A stretch of 64,000 bases of DNA from Kalaharituber pfeilii (GCA_015179045.1 WHUZ01000013.1:434001-498000), one strand, 5' to 3'; counted from the first letter of the stretch, positions 44,267 to 56,266 are shown. Numbers and translations: made by a program. The notes: a model not told the origin generated them from the letters alone.

Positions 44267-44408
44267 AGTAGGGGTTCAGTACGGGGCCCTTTGGTACAAT
44301 GCTATAACTAGGAGTACTACTATATGCTTGCAGAGGGATACCTAGATCAATCAGTAATTTCGTTCTATGCACTCTGCTCTGTAAGTAGCACTACCTAGGC
44401 CGGTACTA

Positions 44409-45488
44409 CAACGCAGGAGGTCCGAGAGCAATGGGAGAAAAGAATCGCCAGAGGCGACAAAGACCTCGCGGTAACATGGTTCAAGGCACACAAAGGAGTC
44501 AAAGGCAACACCGAGGCGGACAAGGCTGCCAAGGTGGGCACCGCATTACAGTGCGAAGAGGAAATCGCAACAGAGGCTGGAATCCGACAAGAAGCCAAAG
44601 TGTCAGGGTCTACCCGCGAAGGGGATATCCACTCGCACTGGCCTGTAAAGCTGCGAGTGACAATTCGGTCTGATCAACCGATAGCTACAGTCTGGCAGTG
44701 AAACATGGGTTGGGCACGGATGTGTATCACAAGGAATGTCGGCATGGTCAGAGCGTAGCGACAGCCACCGGACGGACCTCTAGGAGCAAAGCCACCGAAT
44801 GGACCTCCAGGAGCAGAGCCACCGGATGGACCTCTAGATGAGGCGAGGCAGTGGCTGAGGAATGCCTATAGATAGAACATCGTGATATCATAGCATAGAG
44901 AGACAATAGAAGGAAGGCACGCCGGATTGACTATAAGAAGGGCCAGCTAGAGCTGCCCTGTCGAAAGGTCAAGCACCAAGCGTTGTCCTAAGTTACACCC
45001 TCATATTTACTACATTATCGTAGAAACCGTAACACAAAGCTCTTAGAGCCGGCGAAAGAAATCGCCTCCATCTATCCTACCGGCCGCTGCAGCAAATAGA
45101 CAACCGCAGAAGGATATCAACACTGGCCGGCATCCTCGGGAACAAGGGGCTCAAGGAGTGGAGATACAGCATAAGCAAGGCGGACTCTCCAGAATGTCGA
45201 TGGTGCGGAAGGGCACTGGAGAACCTAGCTCACTTAGCCAACGGATGTCAGACATGGAGGAACAAGCTAAAAGACGGGGCGGACGGACTGAGACAGCCGG
45301 AGAAGGGAATGAACATTGCGGAAGTATTGGAATGGGCAGGACAGGAGTAGAGGGCCAGCTTATTTATCTATTTACTTGTTTATTTCTTCATTTACCTTCC
45401 TATTTCTACATGTACCTAACTAAATCTCGCCATAGCCTTTCAGGCGGCACGCGAGTAATGATAAAAAAAAAAAAAAAAAAAAAAAAAA
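44409..45488 (+). mobile_element. 5'-truncated LINE family 1 copy
   Basis: Flanked by the 13-bp duplication taggccggtacta (44,396-44,408 and 45,489-45,501). It opens within RNase H (REQWEKRIARGDKDLAVTWF, then KAHKGVKGNTEADKAAKVG) and continues to the C-terminal finger CRWCGRALENLAHLANGC at about 45,200. It ends with the tctcgccatagcc...gcgagtaatga tail and poly(A). Part of the middle (about 44,640-45,090) does not read as LINE protein. Confidence 0.88.
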
Positions 45489-45507
45489 TAGGCCGGTACT
45501 ATTAGTA

Positions 45508-46353
45508 CTGTGTTTCACCACATCTCGACGCACACCACAATTCGACGCACTTTCCCACCAAAACTGAGCGAATGAGAACCTGTATATCCCCACGCACAGA
45601 ACCTTCTTTTCCATACGCCTTTCAGGAGGTTTAAAGCAAGCATCATTCTTCAGATCCTGCATCTCTACTTTAAAAAAAAGGTAGTTATGAATGAATTATA
45701 TCTCTGCACATTTTCACATAAGTCTTGGCATATATTTTTGCGGTAAAATTGCAGATATGGAAATCTACCTACTGCACCTGCAATTAATTCAATAGAAATA
45801 TTTAAATATTTCATTTGGATAACCCATCGCTATGGAGATATACATGAATGGCATCAACATAATTCTTGAAGTAATTGTTGAGCTGTTCAAAATATTTTTA
45901 TTTCCATAGAAAAATTGCAAATGAATAGTATCGGAAGAGCACCTGAAAATATATATCAGCATGCCAACTATGCAATATATAAAAATGGACTGAATAAAAT
46001 CAAGTGAATCAATATATAACTAGAGGATGCCCTTTGATCACAAGACAATTGCCATTGGCGTGATAGTGCTAACAAAACGTAGTATGTTCAGTCCGCTGAA
46101 ATATTGTATGAGAATCCCATACAAATAGATGCCAAGACATTGTTACAAATTTCGCGGTGCCATAATTCCTTGAGAATGCTTTCTTTGAGCAGGCAGAGGT
46201 GCTAAACATGAAGAACAAGTATTTATTTAGTTTCTCTAAATAGCACTTACAAAATTCTGCTCTAGTGGTTGAGGTACACGCTCTTCTACGTGGCTAGTTT
46301 TGGTGGGAAAGTGCGTCGAATTGTGGTGTGCGTCGAGATGTGGTGAAACACAG
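45508..46353. mobile_element. MITE, 846 bp, with perfect 58-bp TIRs
   Basis: Left end ctgtgtttcaccacatctcg and its complement match for 58 bp without mismatch, with TA on both sides (45,506-45,507 and 46,354-46,355). The interior is AT-rich with no gene. It sits just beyond the target duplication of the LINE at 44,409. Confidence 0.92.
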
Positions 46354-46355
46354 TA

Positions 46356-47127
46356 GGCACGGCCCATTCATGCTTGCAACGGGCCAATTCGCTACTGTGG
46401 TTGATGTGGCTTACGTACTTCTTCCTCTTTTTGGTTCACATAATCGCATATGATACAAGCTGACAGCCTATGGCAGGGACTTCTTAAACGGCGCTGCAGC
46501 TGTTGGCCATGTGCTGGTCTGTGAAGTATTGTTTCAACATGGCGGGGAAGACAAGGCTGTCTGGTCCCTTGTAACTCTAGAATGTTTACATGAATATCTG
46601 CACAGATTACGGGACTTGTGAATGGTAATGTGCCAGTGTAATCTGAATTAATGAAATTAATTCAGAGTACTGTAATAAAATTATTTATATTCATAAATAA
46701 TTTTTATTTATTTTTTTTTTTGTTTGAATAATATTTTTTAAATAAATAAAATATAAAATAGGAAAGCAAGAGCGAAAATAAAAAAAAAAAATTATCCTTT
46801 TACTCAATCTTTCCTTTATTTGCTTATTTATACATAAGCGTATTACACAATATATGCAGTAAGCAGACATGAATATACAGTATATCACTACAACCAGACG
46901 ACACCAACCTATACCATAGCAGCGTTTAGCGCAGACCCCCCTCTTAATGCTTGGCATAAAGTGAGTCCTCAAGACATCTCTACTTTCTTATTCGTAGGTA
47001 CACGTACATACTTACGCACCTGACTATTACGCATCAGTACACTAATGTACAGCTGGACTGTATATGTATACGTGCTGTCAAGCTTGGACAAGGCTATTTT
47101 AAACTCTGGTCAGCCTTGCGATGCAGC
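46356..47127. other. No gene recognised; SINE remnant and A/T runs
   Basis: A decayed minus-strand SINE remnant lies at about 46,430-46,490, and 46,660-46,800 is almost pure A/T. Confidence 0.4.
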
Positions 47128-47138
47128 TAGGCAGACTT

Positions 47139-47192
47139 TTTTTTTTTTTATATATCATCACTCGCATGCTGCCCTATGGGCTATGGCGAGGT
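47139..47192 (-). mobile_element. Tail-only insertion of LINE family 1
   Basis: Minus strand: ctcgccatagcccatagggc, agcatgcgagtga, A/T tail. Exact duplication taggcagactt at 47,128-47,138 and 47,193-47,203. Confidence 0.88.
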
Positions 47193-47259
47193 TAGGCAGA
47201 CTTATATGCTTCGTTTGTATAGCATCTTGCGCTTCCTTACTTTCCGAGTGTACATAATC

Positions 47260-47346
47260 TAGCCATAGCCCATAGGGCGGCATGCGAGTAATAATATATT
47301 ATATATATATATATATATCAAAAAAAAAAAAAAAAAAAAAAAAAAA
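47260..47346 (+). mobile_element. Tail-only LINE family 1 insertion with TA-repeat spacer
   Basis: gccatagcccatagggcggc, atgcgagtaat, then a (at)n stretch and about 28 A. No target duplication was identified. Confidence 0.7.
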
Positions 47347-47434
47347 GCGCAGTTCAAAGTCACATCAATGAGGCAGTACAGGGTATTATATATACATAAG
47401 CAACTAATCTGTTAGCACTTAAGCTAAATATAGG

Positions 47435-47490
47435 CCCTGCCATGGCGAACAGCTACAAGCGGGGTCACGTGAAATTTAAAAAAAAAAAAT
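47435..47490 (+). mobile_element. Tail-only insertion of the LINE family 2/SINE tail
   Basis: 56 bp in all: ccctgccatggcgaacagct, acaagcggggtcacgtgaaa, poly(A). Exact duplication agctaaatatagg at 47,422-47,434 and 47,491-47,503. Confidence 0.93.
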
Positions 47491-47591
47491 AGCTAAATAT
47501 AGGGTAGCCTAGGATCGGCACCACCAGCCTGCCAGGCCATTTGGCTATGAAGTATACGGAAAAATCACGGTACTAATTACGTTATACAGAA

Positions 47592-47960
47592 TTATTGATC
47601 GATACAAAAATTTCTCGATGCCCATGAGGGAGAGTTGATCCATACAGTACTCGGCTCAAAGCGCGCCCTACGGGGTAAACCCTTCCACGTATGCCTGCAA
47701 GGCTTCAACCTCTTCCACCGCGCGCTGCTGCAGTGCGCGGCCTCGGCCTCCTGGGCACGTTGTAGTCGCAGGCTCTCTTGCCTTAGAGACTGCCTGGAAC
47801 TCCCGAGCCTCCGCCTTCGCCGCCGTTGCCGTGGCAATACAGCCAGCTTTGACAGCAAGTCCGAGCTCCTTGGCCGCCGCCTCGGCCTTCCCGAGACATT
47901 TCTCTTTCCTCCTCTTGTACTTTACTGCCCCTGCTGCAGTCTTTGGGGGAGGGTCAGTTA
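47592..47960 (-). pseudogene. Possible C-terminal tail of a pogo-type transposase
   Basis: The minus strand reads a charged Lys/Ala/Glu-rich segment (KRRKEKCLGKAEAAAKELGL, EAREFQAVSKAREPA, RAVEEVEALQAYVEGF) like the tail after the DDE domain in fungal pogo/Fot1-type transposases. No catalytic motif is present, so this is tentative. Confidence 0.25.
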
Positions 47961-49577
47961 TGGGCCTACAGTAGGGGGCATAGCGGCGGATTCGGAGCAG
48001 CCATGGGGAGCATACCGGTGACGAAGCGTGTCAGGTGATGTCATTGTTAGCTGGAGGGGGTAGTCAGCGGGAGACGGGGACAGGGGCCTGCGGACTGAGT
48101 GGAGTAATGGCCGGCGGTAGCACGCCACCAATGATTTGGGGAAGGTTGTGATTGTTGAAACATGTTCTGTGCAGCGAAGTATTGTTAGGTTTCTGTTCAA
48201 ACGTCCGAGCATCATTTTTGCTGGTAAGAGTGGATTGAATAGTAAAGCGAGATGATGTCGATGTGTCAAGTTTGGTTGTGAAATGTTTTTGGTTTGGAGT
48301 GGGTGAAGGAGAAGAAAGAGTGATTATGCATTGGTGATCAGTCCGTTCGCCGATACCTAAAACTTCGTAGGCCTGAACTAGTTAGCCGTTTCACTATTAG
48401 GAGGTGCACGTTCTTTTTTTTTGAGGGGAGGTCACGTGATCCCACATACGGGCCTCGAGCCCTACCTACTATGACAGGGAATAGTAGCAGCACTCATCCG
48501 AGCTGAGAGGTGTCAACGGAGCAACAGTGTCTAGGATGAAATATTCCCACTGGGTTTCGCCCCCAGTAGCAACAACAAGCGCAACTATCAGCCTGTGGTT
48601 TCTCTCGTGGCTATACGCTTGTCCTACCTCAACCACTTTGTCAACAGTCTGTGCTGCGTTCGGCAAGTAGGGTACAGTACAGTTACCACGGCTACTCAGT
48701 TATGCCGATTTGCTATGCCTCGCCGTTGATTGAGCCCAGTCATCCCCAACCTTCCGTTATGGCGGTTTCCATGGATATGCACCCTGATGATGGATATCAA
48801 GGTATTCCCCACATCGCAGGGCTTCATGCTGATGTTTGTCTCTGAAAACGGCCACTGGTCCGTGCTAGGTGGAGAATCGTCGGTTGGTGGTTTCGAAACT
48901 GGAAGGACCAGTGTAGGGAGGCTGCATGCTATGGATCCTGCGTGAGGTGTCCGTAGAGAGCGGAAATGGTCGGTCTGTGTTGACGCTGTCGGCAATAGCT
49001 ATGGCTAACGAGCTGTGAGCATTAGGCGGTAGAGTAGTGGTGCTGCTTGCTGCTGGATGCTCGCTGCTTCGCTTTGTCTGGAAATCTGTGTAGAGGAGGA
49101 GTTAAAGCTGTTGACGGGTTGTATCCCGATGCCTAAGCTCGAGATAAGGGCGCCGAATGTAAGAGAAGAAAAAGGTGGCGATGCTTATGTAAGCATTATT
49201 GCATCGGGTAGATGGGAGCACAAAGAACTAAGTAAGTAGTCTCATTCATTGCGTGCGCTGCTTCGTACATATAAAACGTGCCCAAGCATGAAGAGTTGTT
49301 ATATTCCCGAGCGGGCTGGTTGGCTCCGGAGGGGAGAACCAGATTCCCAACAGCGCCAGAACAAATATATAATTATCAGGTGAGCAAGAGGGGCTTTCGA
49401 GAATAAAAATCCTAAGGCAGCAGCTGTCTGTGGATCTCAAAGGCAGAGGCGTGCTGGTGTTTGTAAGAGTAAGGATGGATAGAAGTACACGTGAGGTTAA
49501 GCTTTGATGATTAGTAGAGGAACTAGTGCCATATCAAATTTAGTCCTGGGAACGAGACTAAATTTAGTCATAGACTG
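47961..49577. other. No gene recognised
   Basis: Short open frames on both strands. A SINE-like remnant (ggtcacgtgatcccacatac) lies near 48,430-48,480 behind a T run. Confidence 0.4.
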
Positions 49578-49632
49578 TTCTCACGCCCAGACTATGATAT
49601 AGTGTACCAAGAGTCTGGGCACCAGAACAAGT
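49578..49632. mobile_element. Very small MITE of the ctcgtgcccagac family
   Basis: gttctcacgcccagact and agtctgggcaccagaac face each other about 20 bp apart, giving a ~55-bp element related in its ends to the DUF6589 transposon. Confidence 0.5.
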
Positions 49633-50700
49633 GTACCAGTGATTTAGTTTGTGCGACCACTGCGTCACAACACTATCACTGGTCTCAAATATCTGTCATT
49701 ATTAGCGATAGTCTGAATACTTATTTAGCAATATCACACTATCGGTATAGTTTGTAATGACATCATTTGACTTTTATCAATGAATGTAACAGGGCTATAG
49801 ATGAGATAGGTCACCACGGTACGGCTATAAAGGAGTCTTTCTGTACGGAGATTATAGGCTGTTATTGACACCGACACTTATGGTAGTACTCCTTTGCTAA
49901 GGGCGTCTCAGCACTGGGTGCACCGACTAAGGATTCACATCAGTGCCTTAGTCTCGACTCCCCAACACCTCACAAATCGATTTACTTTACAATAGCTTTT
50001 ACAAGCAATCTCGTTTCTTCTAAATCTATCCGGCACAATTCAATGGAGCTTGCTGTCGAAAATTGAGCAGAACCGGTTCGCGCGGGAATGACAGCCAGTC
50101 TATATAGAATGGTTCGAAATGCTGTCAATCTCCAACTTGTTCTGAACTACTAGTAGGTTCCCAGCTTCCAAAGATACATAATTCTGATAGATATGTCTCT
50201 GGCATTGAGACGAGCATTACTTCCAAGCACTGACATCGGCGGGTATATCCTAGAAAGGTCTCAACCTCTGCTCTATCCCTGCCATAGGCTTGTAGCCTGT
50301 ATGCGGGGCTATGTGGCGAAAATTGGAAAAGATAACATAAACTTTGCGGCATCATCTTGCGGGATATACTAGTGCCGTTTGTGGTGCAGACCACCACTAG
50401 CGGGGCCCCAAAGTTTACCTGAATATCACAACCCACCGGCACTTCACAACCACGACGTTGATTGAGATTTTGAAAGTTGGAACAAATTCAGCTTGATCAT
50501 TTTGATCGGTGATCCCACGTACGGGGGTTTCCACTCAAGGACGTGACTCCAGCTTTGAGTAAATCACCCATTGTTACATCTCTCTTCCTGATTTTGAAAG
50601 GCTGTCGTATGGGCTGTCGACTTATCGGCATGGCCCTAGGGCACATTTCCCAAAGGGATCCGCCACAGGAATATAAATTCCATTTTCAATCTTGTGGAAT
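49633..50700. other. No gene recognised; SINE remnant
   Basis: A diverged SINE tail lies at about 50,275-50,330 (ccctgccataggcttgtagc). Other sequence is unassigned. Confidence 0.4.
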
Positions 50701-50875
50701 CAGCAAACAATCTCTATTCTACGGATCGGAACCTACCTCCATTTGTGCAGCTGCTATTGTACGCGAGGATGTGGATGTCAACTCAAAGGACAATAAATAG
50801 CATGACGCCGTTGTCATGGGCAGCTGAACATGGACACGAGGCCATTGTGGAGCTACCAAGCACGGACTTTAGACC
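50701..50875 (+). pseudogene. Relic of an ankyrin-repeat gene
   Basis: Across two frames the plus strand reads DVDVNSKDN and MTPLSWAAEHGHEAIVEL, the core of one ankyrin repeat, with a frame change between the pieces and no open frame around it. Probably a decayed NLR or ankyrin gene. Confidence 0.6.
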
Positions 50876-51194
50876 TTATCTTTATGGCATAAACAAATGG
50901 CAAAACTTTGATGTCAAGCTGCTAGAGCAATAGCCGATTAACAACCATTGAGAACACTTGCTAAAGTGGTCAGTCGATATGCATTCACACAGCACATTGA
51001 TAGCTTCTCCATTGGGGGCCTTGTCAGCCTTCGCACTCCTGGGGCACATCGCCATAGTAAATACTCATCCGTTGCAGAGGTGAGCCGACTCGGAGTGGCA
51101 TCCAGAAGCTGCCATCTGAAAAGGTCTGTCACTGTGATAGGCGGTTGACGTCCCATGCCTTGTGCACGTCTGACATATAGAACGCCTTGGGATG

Positions 51195-51400
51195 CGAACA
51201 ATTTTCTTGCCGATGCTATTGACAATTATCGACTGCTTCAAGAAATGGTACACTTGGCTGCAGGGCGTACATGTCGATGTCTATAGCAACCACCACGGCC
51301 TCAAATACTTTACTACCAAGCTTTGGGGTTGTCATACGTTCAACTGCTTAAGGCTTTGCTCTAGCGCATCCAAATTCCCTGAGATAACCTTAGGTTAGCA
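51195..51400 (+). pseudogene. Gypsy RNase H fragment
   Basis: Plus strand: IIDCFKKWYTWLQGVHVDVY, then SNHHGLKYFTTKLWG, the start of a gypsy-type RNase H (normally W..yL.G..h.v.v.tDH..L.yF). Catalytic Asp of the DH pair is lost. No LTRs nearby. Confidence 0.6.
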
Positions 51401-51742
51401 GATCACCAGGTAACCACTCGGGAAATAGTATCACCTTCTGTCCTGATGGCCAGCTGCCCGCTTGCAGCTAAATGGCCCTAGGGAGCTATTGGGGATGGGT
51501 GCCCCACCTGTTAGGAATCCTACGGAAGAAATTTTTTCCTGAGCCTGGACATTTGGTTGGGTCTGGATGGCTAGAAACCGTCTCTGTTTGACCCAATCTA
51601 CCTTCATCCGTTTTTATTCAATTTTTATTCTGAAAGCAGGAATCACCTGCGGGTCCAATCCCACGAGGAAGGATTAGATAAGGAAAGAGACTGAAGATCA
51701 GCTTCCACGTCCCCATAGGGCACCACGGATGGGAGGGCCAGC

Positions 51743-54541
51743 ATGCTAAGAGTGGTGTACCAGAATGTGGGGATGTCGATTGTCGGGACGGACATCACCC
51801 TACAGGAGGCGGCAGACAGGGGAGCGGATATAGTTTTCATAGGAGAAGCATGGAGAGCACCGGGAGGAGGAACGACGTTTCACCCCGCATACGCTACGGT
51901 GAGGTCGCCGGAGAGGGAGAGGGGGCTGGCAGCGTACGTGAGAAAAGACCTAGTGGACCAGACGAAGGTAGAGGTGGGGGGGAGTACACGTCAGTAGTGG
52001 TGGGAGGGAAGAAGATAACTGGGGTTTACTGGAATGAGTCGGCGCAGACAGAAGAGGACCTTGATAAAATAGGGGCGACAGACGTACTAATAGGAGACTG
52101 TAACGCTCACCACGAGGAGTGGTCGACAAAACAAAACCAACGGGGCACGGACCTGCGGATGAGAATGCGGGCCATAGGGTTGACACAACTCGTAGAGAAG
52201 GGTACAGTGACATGGCAGAGGATAGTGGAGGGACGGAGGAGAACAGCGACACTGGACCTGGTATTTGGGAGAGCGGAGGAGTGGGAAACGACCGGGATAT
52301 CATGGATTGCGGGAGGGGATCACGCGATGCTGGTGGGGGACTTGAGACGTGAATGGGGCATGAGGAAGGGTGACGGACTGGGAGAAGTGGGACAGTTTCG
52401 GGAAGGAGTGGGGAGATAAGGAGATTAGGGGGGGGGTGGATGCATATGAGGTACTGAAAGACCTGGGCAGGTGATTCATTAAGGAAGCAACTATCACGGA
52501 CAGGTCGAAACGGTGGTTCGATAAGGAGGTAAGGAAAGCGAGGAAGATGACGAAATACATCCTCAGAAGGACCACCAAATCCAGCACGGAGGAGAGAACG
52601 AGAGCAAGAAGGCTACTGAGAGACATCATAAGAGAGATGAAGGAGAGGTAATAGGTGGGTTTCTGGAGGAGGAAAGAATAACCTCCCCGTAGGACATAGT
52701 CAGAGTCGCAAGAGACCCATTCAGGCAGAGGGAACTGATGGGAGTCGAGGGAACAGACGAGGAGATCGCAAGGAAGCTGGCGGAGAGATGCTTTATTTCT
52801 TCAGACCTGGAGGAGGAGGAGGTCGTCAGAAGGACAGGAGAGTGGGAGGAGAGAGAGACGATAAGGAGGGCGATCGACAAGGCCCTAGCCAGAACGAAGC
52901 CTAGGTCTACCCCGGGACCGGACGGGATACAGTACGGGGTGTTAAAGCGAATCAAAGGGACGGAGTTGTGGAAGGCGGTGAGGGAAAGGATAGTGGAGTA
53001 CACAGTCGGGGAACTAGATCTTTTTTTTTTTTTTTTTTTTTTTATTTCATTACTCGCATGCCGCCGGGGAACTAGATCTTGCGAGGGGCTTCGAGGTAGT
53101 GATGGCGCTGAAGAAAGGCAGACCCAGGAACGAGCAAGGTAGCTGGAGACCGATCACTCTCCTCAACACAGTGGCGAAGCTGGGGCAGAAGGTAGTGGCG
53201 GACCGGTTACAGAAGGAGGACAGTCTGTTTCACGGCTCGCAGATGGGAGGGAGACCACTGAGGGGAGCGGAAGACATGCAGAGGCAGATACTGAAAGAAG
53301 CGGAGGAGAGGATGGGAAAGGGGGAGTGGGTAGCACTGGTAGGAGAAGCCATCAAGTCAGCATTTAACCACGTGAGAAGAAAGAGGGTGGTCCAACACAT
53401 ACAAAGAGTGGATCAACCTGGCAGCGTTCGTACAGAAGTTCTTACAACCAAGCGAGTTCGAGATGGCGTGGGACGGACGTACCAGGGCAAGAGGGAAGAT
53501 GACAGACGGGTCACCGCAGGGGTCGCCACTCTCACCAGCACTATTTCTGATCGCAATAGCACCAATGGCATAGAAGGCGAACGCAGCGGGGGGGTTATCG
53601 AAGTCCTACATCGACGACTTCCACAGTGTCGTCTCTCACAAGTCAATGAAAGGCCTGCGCGAAGAAATAAATGGAGAGAAGTATACACGGACGGGAGCAG
53701 GATGAAGGAGAGAGCCGGGGCGGGGTGGGTGGTGGAGGGGAGGGAGAGCTCCAAGTACCTAGGAGACCAAGCGACCACGAACGACGCAGAATTGCTGGCG
53801 ATAAGCGAGGCCATAAGGGAGGAAGGGGAGACCCTGATACTGACAGACTCTAGGGTTGCAATCACGAACTTACGCAAGATCGCAGCGGGGTCCCCGACGC
53901 ACCTCGGAGCGAGCCAGAATGTGCGGGAAGCATGGGAAGAAAGAATAAGGAGGGGAGAAGAAGACATAGCGGTAATGTGGGTGAAAGGTCACAAGGGAAT
54001 CCCGGGGAACGAAGAGGCGGACGAGGCGGCGAAGATAGGGACAGCTCTACAGTACGAGAAGGAGGTAGTCACGCAGCCAGGCATGATCCAAAAGGCGAGA
54101 AGAGAGAGGGCAGCTGAAAGAGACAGACTGGGGATGAACTACAGACCGCTTCAGAGAGTAGGACACGAGGTGTCGAAATTGGCGGGGCTACTGGGAAAGA
54201 ATGGACTCAAAGCCTGGAGGCACCGGATAGGGAAGTCGTCGGACGCGGAGTGTAGATGGTGCGGGGAGGGGGAGGAGACATTCGAACACGTGATGGAGAA
54301 ATGCAGGGTGTGGAAGAGGAGGTGGCCGGGAGGGGAAGAGGAGGTGCGCAGACCGAAGAAGACAGGGGAAGGGGAAGGGGATCCGCTGAGAGCGGTCCTA
54401 GACCTCCTGGGGGCGTCGGAAGAGGGGAGGGAGGCAAGGGGAACCGCAGATACAATGTAACGCACGGATCGTAGAGTAGATAGGACATCTCGCCATAGCC
54501 CGTGGGGCGGCAAGCGAGTAATGAAATAGAAAAAAAAAAAA
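51743..54541 (+). mobile_element. LINE family 1 copy with endonuclease, RT remnant and RNase H
   Basis: Reading in order: AP-type endonuclease (MLRVVYQNVGMSIVGTDITL; IGDCNAHHEEWS; TLDLVFGR; GGDHAML), broken by a frameshift near 51,985; reverse transcriptase start (KPRSTPGPDGIQYGVLKRI; GSWRPITLLNTVAKLGQKVV; AIKSAFNHV, with Glu before AIKSAF where Asp is usual). GSPQGSPLSPALFLIAIAP and SYIDDFHSVVS follow in another frame at 53,500-53,640, then comes an abrupt jump into RNase H (VYTDGSRMKERAGAGWVV; NDAELLAISEAI; LILTDSRVAI; WVKGHKGIPGNEEADEAAK). The C-terminal finger is CRWCGEGEETFEHVMEKC. It ends with the gccatagcccgtggggcgg, caagcgagtaatga tail and poly(A). The region between YIDD and RNase H is missing, so the copy is dead. 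RNase H after RT is typical of Tad/I-type LINEs. Confidence 0.9.
53022..53064 (-). mobile_element. 43-bp LINE-tail insertion inside a LINE
   Basis: Minus strand: gcggcatgcgagtaatgaaa then poly(A), nothing else. Exact duplication cggggaactagatct at 53,007-53,021 and 53,065-53,079. It interrupts the reverse-transcriptase region of the surrounding LINE. Confidence 0.93.
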
Positions 54542-55094
54542 AAAAAACCATAAACTAGGGATGTCTAAACCCATATAGTCGGATCTACGCGATTGGACGG
54601 GCCTCCCATTGCCATGGGATCCAACACCAACGGAAGTGCCGACAAGGGCTGCAAATACTGTAGCCACACCTACGCCAATACATCATTAATAATTTAGATA
54701 GAACAGCAAAATCTACGATTATCCCTGATACAGCAAAAGCGCAATTACACTTTTCGTAACAAATTTTGCAGATCAGTATTGTGGGTACACACATTGACCC
54801 TAAAACAGAAACATGGCTAGCTTTTGATGAGGATCAAGTATCGCATAATCAGGGCCAGCGACTCTCACCGCATCCAGCGTTAAGAAGAAAGATCCACCTG
54901 CCTGTCCTGCTCAATAGACCACCAACTCCAGGGTCACTTCCAGAACAAGCTCTTCCAATTCTGAAAATTTATCTTGGTCTATTTCTTTACTCAACCTGCT
55001 CAACCATCTTCATAATTATAGATCAAGCTCCTTTTACCAAAAAAGTCTGAACTAGTAACCTGCCACTTCAGCAGTAACGGCGGATCACATCTGG
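54542..55094. other. No gene recognised
   Basis: A 94-codon open frame (54,766-55,050, IVGTHIDPKTETWLAFDEDQ) looks somewhat protein-like but matches nothing I know. Confidence 0.35.
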
Positions 55095-55372
55095 AACGAA
55101 TGCAGGACATGCAGACGAAAGTGGCCAGGGGCGGCGGAGGCGGTGAGAGACCCACCCAAGGCGAAGGAAGGGGAGAGGGACCCCGTGGTCGAGATGCTAG
55201 AGTGGGCGGGGCGGTGATCACTGTTACTTTTAGTCATACATACGGTTTATGGAGCTCAAGAGAAGGATTCCCCGTTCATTATTATTCTTACTATTACTTT
55301 ATTTCCTATTTCCTCTTTCTCCTTTGTACTGTACCTAACCTTGCCATAGCCCACGAGGCGGTATGCGAGTAA
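55095..55372 (+). mobile_element. 3' fragment of LINE family 1
   Basis: The start reads the end of the LINE protein (ECRTCRRKWPGAAEAVRDPP, GDPVVEMLEWAGR). The end is the gccatagcccacgaggcggt, atgcgagtaat tail. No poly(A) remains, and no target duplication was seen. Confidence 0.7.
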
Positions 55373-56190
55373 TAGCTTCAACAGTAGCATTCATGGGATA
55401 ATTAGCAGTGACCAAGATACTGAGGAATGTTCGGAAGTGGTTGGATTTGGATAATGAAGTGGGCATAAAGATCGTTGGGGGATGGCTGTTGAAGCAAAAG
55501 AGGAGGGAGGGAAAGGCGACTAACTTGGTTGTTGTAAGAAGTTGAAATGGGATGCGAATGAGTGGGATACCCCGCATACAGGCTACCAGCAGGGAGACGG
55601 TCTTTGAACAATAAAAAAGGCTGTATTACTGAAATTCTAAACTTGTTTAGCAAACCACTACATATTTTGTGCATCTTCCTCGTAATCGCCACGCGTTAGA
55701 GGTTGGGATAGACTCAGAGCCTGGATTCGAGTGAAAACCCAAAAATAACTAGGAGTAGGCACAGTGTGGGGTATTTTCAATGGCAGTGGCAACTCAGTAT
55801 CAATGACTGTGAGCGTCTGATGTCTCTACGTTAGTGATGTCGAAGGCACAATGAAAATTCTTCACGCATACAGTCGGGACAGTCCATTAGCCGAATTATG
55901 CAATACTGAACAATCTATGCAACTCCTAAGCATCCAATTTGTAAAAATGACATCTATAGAAGGTAATTTACTTGTACGGTCCAGACGAGTTCCCTTAGCA
56001 CAGCAGCTATGCAATAGTGGATAGTACTTGAGACACGCTGTGCAGTATTAATTCCAACAATTGAGCTACGTAGATCTTGTCGTGCAACTAGAGCGTAAAA
56101 GTTCATGGCCAGATGTAGTCTGGGGCCAGATGCAGTCCGAGAGCCGCAGATCGAATCTGCCTACCCGGAGAGGTTCCATTTCACTAAATT
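55373..56190. other. No gene recognised
   Basis: Only short open frames. Confidence 0.4.
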
Positions 56191-56204
56191 AACCACCTCT
56201 ATGG

Positions 56205-56266
56205 TGGCCCTGCCATGGCGAACAGCTGCATGCGGGGTCACGTGAAAAAAAAAAAAAAAAAAAAAA
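56205..56266 (+). mobile_element. Tail-only insertion of the LINE family 2/SINE tail
   Basis: ccctgccatggcgaacagct, gcatgcggggtcacgtga, poly(A). Duplication aaccacctctatgg/aaccgcctctatgg (56,191-56,204 and 56,267-56,280), one mismatch. Confidence 0.9.

Noticed and set aside
47635..48021. Plus-strand 128-codon open frame
   Set aside because: The opposite strand gives a more protein-like charged helical segment; neither is strong, so only a tentative transposase tail is listed.
54766..55050. 94-codon open frame starting near IVGTHIDPKTETW
   Set aside because: Some protein-like character but no family, no introns and no conserved context that I can see.
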